Below are positions 59,128-64,000 of a stretch of DNA of 64,000 nucleotides, piece after piece (the first letter of the stretch is position 1; every line of letters starts with the position of its first letter). The stretch is from Deuterostichococcus epilithicus (lineage: Eukaryota; Chlorophyta; Trebouxiophyceae; Prasiolales; Stichococcaceae). A program made the translations under genes and the position numbers. Location of the stretch: contig JAVTLE010000015.1 of assembly GCA_033439295.1 (NCBI GenBank), forward strand, positions 558,001 through 622,000, given 5' to 3'. Under the pieces are notes generated by a model that did no database searches, was not told the DNA's origin, and saw nothing but the letters and a program-made list of their open reading frames with translations.

Positions 59128-62100
59128 GCCGGCGGCAGCCGGGCTGGACCCACAGCTGCGCGCCTGGCTGCGGGAGTCGGAGGGCCACTTCACTGAGCTG
59201 GCGGCGCAGCTGCGTGCCTGGCATGAGGAGCGTGTGCGGAAGCTGGAAGTGGCGGCGGGCGCTGCACGCGCCACGCTGTGGTGGCCCTTCACGCAGCACA
59301 CCTCGGTGAGCTGCAGCACATGCATGCTTCAAGGCATAAGTGATGTAGAGTTACTGTGTTCCGATATACATCTGACCAAGTCACACGCTGGTACATAGCT
59401 CAGTCGTCTGTGCGTAACACACCTTGGTTCTTTGTGTGTCTGTTGAGGACACCTGCTGAGAGTGGCTGCACACAAGTCTGGCGCAGCGAAGCTTTGCATT
59501 TGCAAGCATGCACTTTCTCAAATCCACAGGTGGCAGACGACAGGGACGTGATGGTCATCGACTCGCGCTGCGGCGAGGACTTTGCTGCGCTGTCACCCGC
59601 CGGCACGGATGACAGCAGCAGCAGCCCGGCGATTGCGCCGCGCTTCGACGCCTGCGCCAGCTGGTGGACGCAGGTACGCGGCCTGCACGAGGGCTGTTTC
59701 AGACCGGTGCAGCCAGCCGCAGAAAGCACCTCACTTGCAGTGCCACGTCCTGCAGGACACCTGTCAGCCGTCAGCCGCGCCTTCAAGGCTGCAACAAAGT
59801 CAGGGAACTATTGACAGTCACAGCGGCAGTTCAGGACCATGGACCCCTCCTGAGACCTCTGCAGTATCCTGACATGATCCCTGTGGCCGGTGCTGTCCCT
59901 GAATTCTCCCCAACCCTAAAATATCTGCAGGGCACCAGCGCGGACGTCCACCCGGCGCTGGTGGCGGCGGTGGCCCACGCCGCGGGGCGCTATGGGCACG
60001 TCATGTTTCCTGAGAACGCGCACCAGCCGGCACTGGACGTGGCGGCGCGGCTGCTGGCGAGCGTCGGCTCCGGCTGGGCGGCCCGCGTGTTCTTCTCCGA
60101 CGACGGGTNCGGCNGGGCAATCCAACTACACCCCCCCCCACCGTCCCAGGCGTAGCGTAGAGATGCCTGATGGTGGGCGTTGGCATTGGCTGGGCGGGCC
60201 CGAGAGTTCTTCTCTGACGACGGGTGCTCAATCACCGTTACCCGGCGCGCAGCGACCAACCACACTACTCGCACTGATGTCCTTTCTTCTGGCCCTTGAC
60301 GCACTTTTGTCCTTTCTTTGTTCGATTGTTTTCTCCTGCTGCAGATGCATGGCTAGTGGTTGCTTTCATCTCACTTTATGCGAGTTGATGCACAAAGCCA
60401 TTGAAAAGTTGGTGAGATTGCCCCCGGAAGTGCTCTCAGGAAGCACTTCCCAGCTCAAGTCCTGCCGGCACGCAGGTCGACGGCCGTGGAGGTCGCCCTC
60501 AAGATGGCCTTCCGCAAGTTTGGCGCCGACCGCGGGCTGGGCGACGCCGGCATGGCGCGGCTGCGGGTGCTGGGGCTGGACAACGCCTACCACGGCGACA
60601 CGCTGGGCGCCATGAACGCGGTTCCGGCGTCGCCCTTCAATGGCCCCCGCCAGATGCCCTGGTAGGATGCTCTAACGCCGCGAGTGCAGCCCTTCTCCAG
60701 CCCCCGCCAGATGCCCTGGTAGGATGCTCTGGCGCCGTGAGTGCAGCCCTTCGCTGACCCCCGCCAGATGCCCTGGTAGGATACTCTGGCGCCGCGCCAT
60801 GAGTGTCGCCTTGTACCGGCCCCTGCCAGATGTCCTGGTGCAACCAGGGCTGTGGAACAGTTCCGCGGGCGGGTTTGCGGCGGCCTGGCGACGTTTGCAG
60901 GAGCTTTCGAAGGAGGTGGAAAGAGCTCTGGCCCACGCGGGTCGGCAGCGCAGATGCAGCTGGCAGGGCATGTCCACTGCCGCCGTCAGAATGCAGTGGA
61001 CTATGCAACACAGGTCTCGCCTTGTGCAGCGGGCATGCCGGCGTTCGCCTGGCTGCTTGACCAGTGGTCGTCATGCCCGAGGCCGGTGCCATGCTTCTCT
61101 CGACGGACTCGAGAAGATCCCCCGACAACCTCCCCCGCCTGTTCACAGGTACGAGGGCAAGGGGCTGTTCCTGGAGCCGCCGTCCGTGGGCATGTCGCAG
61201 GGCGTGTGGCGCGTGCGGCTGCCGGCGGCGCTGGATGGTGTTGTCGGCCCCACGGACCTGCAATTCCCCAGCCGCGGCGCCGTATTTGATGCAGCCAGGT
61301 GCACGATGTCTCCATGTCCCTTCTCTGGGGCTGGAGCCGTTTTAGCCATGGTCGATTCAAGCTTGTCTGGACGTGCGCCGCGACGGCAGCGATGAGGGCA
61401 AACCGGGACTTCTTGTCGTCAAAGGGCCAGCTTCGCTCCCCGCACAGCGCAGCCGATCGGCGCTGCCGGGCTTAGGCCCAACACTCCGCCGCGTCTGTTC
61501 GTCTTTCAAGCTCTTCATCTTGCAGTTTCGTCAATATGCAAGCGCCGCCGGCTGCAGGGACGACACGGATCTGGCGGAGGCGTACAGCCGGTGGATTGCG
61601 CGGCAGCTGGACTCTGCTGCTGGCGAGCATGTGGGCGCCGCCATCATCGAGCCCGTCCTGCAGGTGTTGCAAGCGCTGTTACACAACTTGCTGCACATCG
61701 GAGCAGAGCCGCCGTGTCACATCACCACGGCGTGGCTGCTCGGTGGCGCTTGCGGTACAGGCAATCATTTGAGGGAGTGCTGCCAAGGGCCGCAGGAAAG
61801 AAGCCGACAGACAGCGGCAGCGCAGTGGCGTGCTGGCTTTCGGGACTTCTGCGCCTTGCTGCCCAACACGTGCTTGTGACACTCGTGCTGCGTGTCCCTG
61901 CAGGGCTCCGGCGGCATGGTGCTCGTGGACCCGCTGTTCCAGCGCACACTGGTCAGGGAGTCCCGCCAGCGTGGCCTGCCGGTCATCTTCGACGAGGTGC
62001 TGCTTCATGTGTTTCCATGATGAGGAATTTAGTTACCTTACTCCTGTGCTAGGGAGCATGTGACGTCCAGCCCTGCAGTTGGAGCCTGCCCTTGGCATGA

Positions 62101-64000
62101 GCGTCACCGGCATAGCACGTCATGCACCTGCCAGGTAGTGCTTCGTGCAGCAGCCCGAGCGCGGGCGCAATCCTGATGTCGACAGCACGGCTGCAGGTGT
62201 TCTCTGGCCTGTGGCGGTTGGGTGCCCCCTCGGCGGCGCAGCTGCTGGGTGTGCAGCCCGACATTGCCTGCTACGCCAAGCTGCTGACAGGTCTGGCCCG
62301 GCCATCTCGCTTGCTGGGTTCAGAGGGTCCATCTGGATCCGGGGCAGGTTGAGGGCGACTGCGCTGCCGGTGCTACCACAGATTGGGCTGCCATTCTGGG
62401 CGGCCTGGCGGTTTGGTGCCTGCAATGCCTCTGCTGTTGCCACTTGCAGCAGCAAGCAGGCGTCCTGAGGACACACCTGCACACATGAACAGCCCTGCTT
62501 CTGTGCAGGCGGCCTGCTGCCGCTGGCAGCCACTTGGGCCGCCCAGGCTGTCTTCGGTGTTTGCGATGGGCCCGCCTGATTGACCAGATAGGAGACTTAC
62601 AACCACGCGAGCGCAGGCGGGCTGCTGCCGCTGGCGGTGACGCTCGCCTCGGCGGACGTGTTCGCCGTCTTCGAGGGCGCCGCTAAGACGGACGCACTGC
62701 TGCACGGGCACTCCTACACGGCACACCCCATGGGCTGCGCCGCGGCGGTCGCTGCGCTGGACATGTACAGCGACCCGGCGCGCAACCCGCGGCAGTGCCG
62801 CCCCCCCGGCTGGGGCGCCGAGGTGAGCCTTTCTGCCAAGTGCTGCATCGATTGCAACATAGGGCTTGCCTGGCGCTGAGGTTTCCCGCTGGCGAGGTGA
62901 GGCAGCTGCTGGAGCGGTGGCGCCGTCCAGCACAATCGCTCTTTTCTTCGAGACCTCCGACAATAGCACATCCCGCTTGCCGCTAGAACAGCCGGCTCAG
63001 CTGTTTCTGTTGCTGCTGCCTGTCGCGGCGCGCTAGTTTTCAGTGGTGCCTTGCCCATGCACCGAGGATAAAGCCACCTGCCAAGCAGGGCGACGGAGGC
63101 CGGCAGCCTGCAGCCGGCGCCGCAGCGGGCGAGCCAAACAGCTGCTGCGACCCGGAGGCGCCGTGCGCGCAGCCGTGCGGGCGGCTGGCAGAGTTCTGGG
63201 ACCCGGCGCTGCTCCTGGAGCTGTCGCACCATCCCGCGGTGGAGCGCTGCCATGCTCTGGGTGAGGATCGTTCTTGCTCCCGACCCCATCCTTGCAGAAG
63301 CACATCCGAAGGCACCCAATCAAGGTGGCAGCTATGTGTGGTGGTGCAGCAGCTGCGCAACAATGGTGCGAGGATGCCACACTGAACCAACCACCGTGCT
63401 GAGAGCCTCTGCGCGCAGCTGCAGAAGGGCGGTTCGCTCTGCCAGGGCAGCGTCATGTCCTGCGCACCTGCCCGGCATCGTGGGGCCGTGTCCGATGCCC
63501 CTGTGTGCCCTCCGATGCTTGTGCACACCAATTTCCTGGGTAGGCGCGACCGGCCTGACCGGCAGACGGGTGCCGACCGACGGGGACTGATGGCGGCGCA
63601 GGCACGGTGCTGGCGGCAGAGATCCGGGCGGATGACGCTGGCCTGGGGTACAGCTCTGGCGCTGCCCGCGCCGTCGTCAAGCGTATGGCGCCGCACGGTG
63701 GGCTCTCTCAAGGACGCTGCAATAATTTCATTCCTTTTCTTCAGCCTCCGCTGTGCTGCCGCACCGCTCACGCGTCGCAGGCTGCTTGCCACGGCTCAGG
63801 CTCATGGAATCGGCGGCTGTTCCCACTAACATCCTGGCCGGCACAGCAGGATTGGGATCTTTGAGGCGGTAGGGTCCCAGTCTCGGTGTGAAGACTCAGA
63901 GAATCATTGTTGGGTGTTTGCAAGTGCCGACGCTCTTTCCTGCAGGAGTCTACGCGCGGCCGCTGGGCAATGTGGTCTACCTGATGGCGACGCCCACGAC
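57190..64000 (+). CDS. BIO3-BIO1: BIO3-BIO1: dethiobiotin synthetase fused to DAPA aminotransferase (3' end off the window)
   Basis: Bifunctional enzyme of plant mitochondria catalysing KAPA to DAPA (aminotransferase half) and DAPA to dethiobiotin (synthetase half). Start ATG at 57190. The first 35 residues are Ala/Arg-rich, like a mitochondrial presequence.
Synthetase half: WGANTGVGKTLVSAGL P-loop (57190-57456), LLFLKPVQTGFPAD (57563-57628), FAWRDPVSPHLAVE (ends about 57956), RAIADSAVQAAVAW (58082-58158), LVETAGGVASPGPSGSL (58299-58370), LPAVLVGDGRLGGIS (58550-58639) and 58835-58923.
Aminotransferase half: WWPFTQHTS (59035-59305), 59530-59673, YGHVMFPENAHQPALDVAAR (59931-60106), STAVEVALKMAFRKFGADR then LDNAYHGDTLGAM (60476-60661), LFLEPPSVGMSQGVW (61149-61298), 61558-61663, SGGMVLVDPLFQRTL (61904-61996), GLWRLGAPSAAQLLG (62197-62290), LLHGHSYTAHPMGCAAA (62617-62822), about 63089-63259, 63602-63682, and ARPLGNVVYLMATPT (63946 to edge).
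Introns after 58158 and 58370 start with GC. Confidence 0.92.
59090..59126 (+). repeat. CAG triplet repeat coding polyglutamine
   Basis: One CAA and about 11 CAG codons code 12 glutamines, directly between the synthetase half (ending VPVWRLPVCHPPQRDS) and the aminotransferase half (beginning GLDPQLRAWLRES). Confidence 0.85.
60172..60226 (+). repeat. Intronic copy of the end of the exon at 59931-60106
   Basis: TTGGCTGGGCGGGCCCGAGA then GTTCTTCTCTGACGACGGGT repeats the real exon end CGGCTGGGCGGCCCGCGTGT then TCTTCTCCGACGACGGGT, donor GT included. Two Ns (60109, 60114) lie just after the real donor. Confidence 0.8.
60641..60845 (+). repeat. Four-copy ~60-bp tandem array derived from an exon end and its donor
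   Basis: CCCCCGCCAGATGCCCTGGT followed by AGGATGCTCT occurs at about 60643, 60701 and 60760. A decayed copy (CCCCTGCCAGATGTCCTGGT) lies at about 60821. Copy 1 is the true exon end (NGPRQMPW) with its donor; the others are intronic, each with a potential donor. The spacer contains GCGAGTGCAGCCCTTC or close variants. Confidence 0.88.
62503..62565 (+). repeat. Intronic copy of the start of the exon at 62617-62822
   Basis: GTGCAGGCGGCCTGCTGCCG then CTGGCAGCCA against the real GCGCAGGCGGGCTGCTGCCG then CTGGCGGTGA, acceptor included. A following CTGTCTTCGGTGTTTGCGA resembles the exon's GTGTTCGCCGTCTTCGA. It lies in the intron just upstream of the exon. Confidence 0.75.

Noticed and set aside
60641-60845. 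CRISPR-like array
   Set aside because: Units are contiguous copies of an exon end without unique spacers, inside a eukaryotic intron; no cas genes are present.
1-64000. Transposons, retroelements or virus-like fossils
   Set aside because: No transposase, reverse transcriptase, integrase, capsid motif or long terminal repeat was recognised on either strand. The repeats seen are local exon-derived copies or short tandem repeats.

Overview
The window looks like nuclear DNA of a green alga (Chlorophyta, probably Trebouxiophyceae-like). It is GC-rich and intron-dense: almost every gene is cut into 5 to 30 short exons by introns of about 60 to 400 nt. Several products are of plant type. These include a fused BIO3-BIO1 biotin gene, a KAPA synthase resembling plant BIO4, a plastid-style saccharopine-dehydrogenase-like reductase resembling Arabidopsis At1g50450, PRA1, and COP9 signalosome subunit 4. 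Single N characters at 9104, 31717, 44685, 45837-45838, 60109 and 60114 show that this is draft assembly. All exon borders were read by eye from conserved motifs, splice sites and matching phase. Most should be right within 1-2 nt, but some N-termini and short exons are unresolved.

Layout. 1-1249 (-): PP2A activator PTPA, with its 3' part off the left edge. 2107-3287 (+): DUF2993 protein. 4250-16206 (+): a very large formin with PH, GBD/FH3, FH1 and FH2 regions. 17024-18771 (+): PRA1. 19467-21732 (+): methionine-R-sulfoxide reductase (MsrB). 27338-22636 (-): plastid saccharopine-dehydrogenase-like reductase. About 28093-28808 (+): a small unrecognised gene. 29166-32834 (+): calcyclin-binding-protein-like CS-domain protein. 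34338-38592 (+): CSN4. 39049-52199 (+): membrane hybrid histidine kinase of about 1,770 residues. 56618-53714 (-): 7-keto-8-aminopelargonate synthase. 57190-64000 (+): BIO3-BIO1 (dethiobiotin synthetase plus DAPA aminotransferase), running off the right edge.

How genes work together. The last two genes are divergent across a 571-bp gap and cover three consecutive steps of biotin synthesis, so this is a small eukaryotic metabolic cluster. The other genes look like unrelated housekeeping or signalling genes.

The most striking thing not explained by the genes is that introns of at least six genes hold degenerate partial copies of the neighbouring exon, usually including the splice junction. GC-AG introns are also unusually common. 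No transposon, retroelement, virus-like element, CRISPR array, tRNA or rRNA was recognised, but non-coding RNAs were not searched exhaustively.
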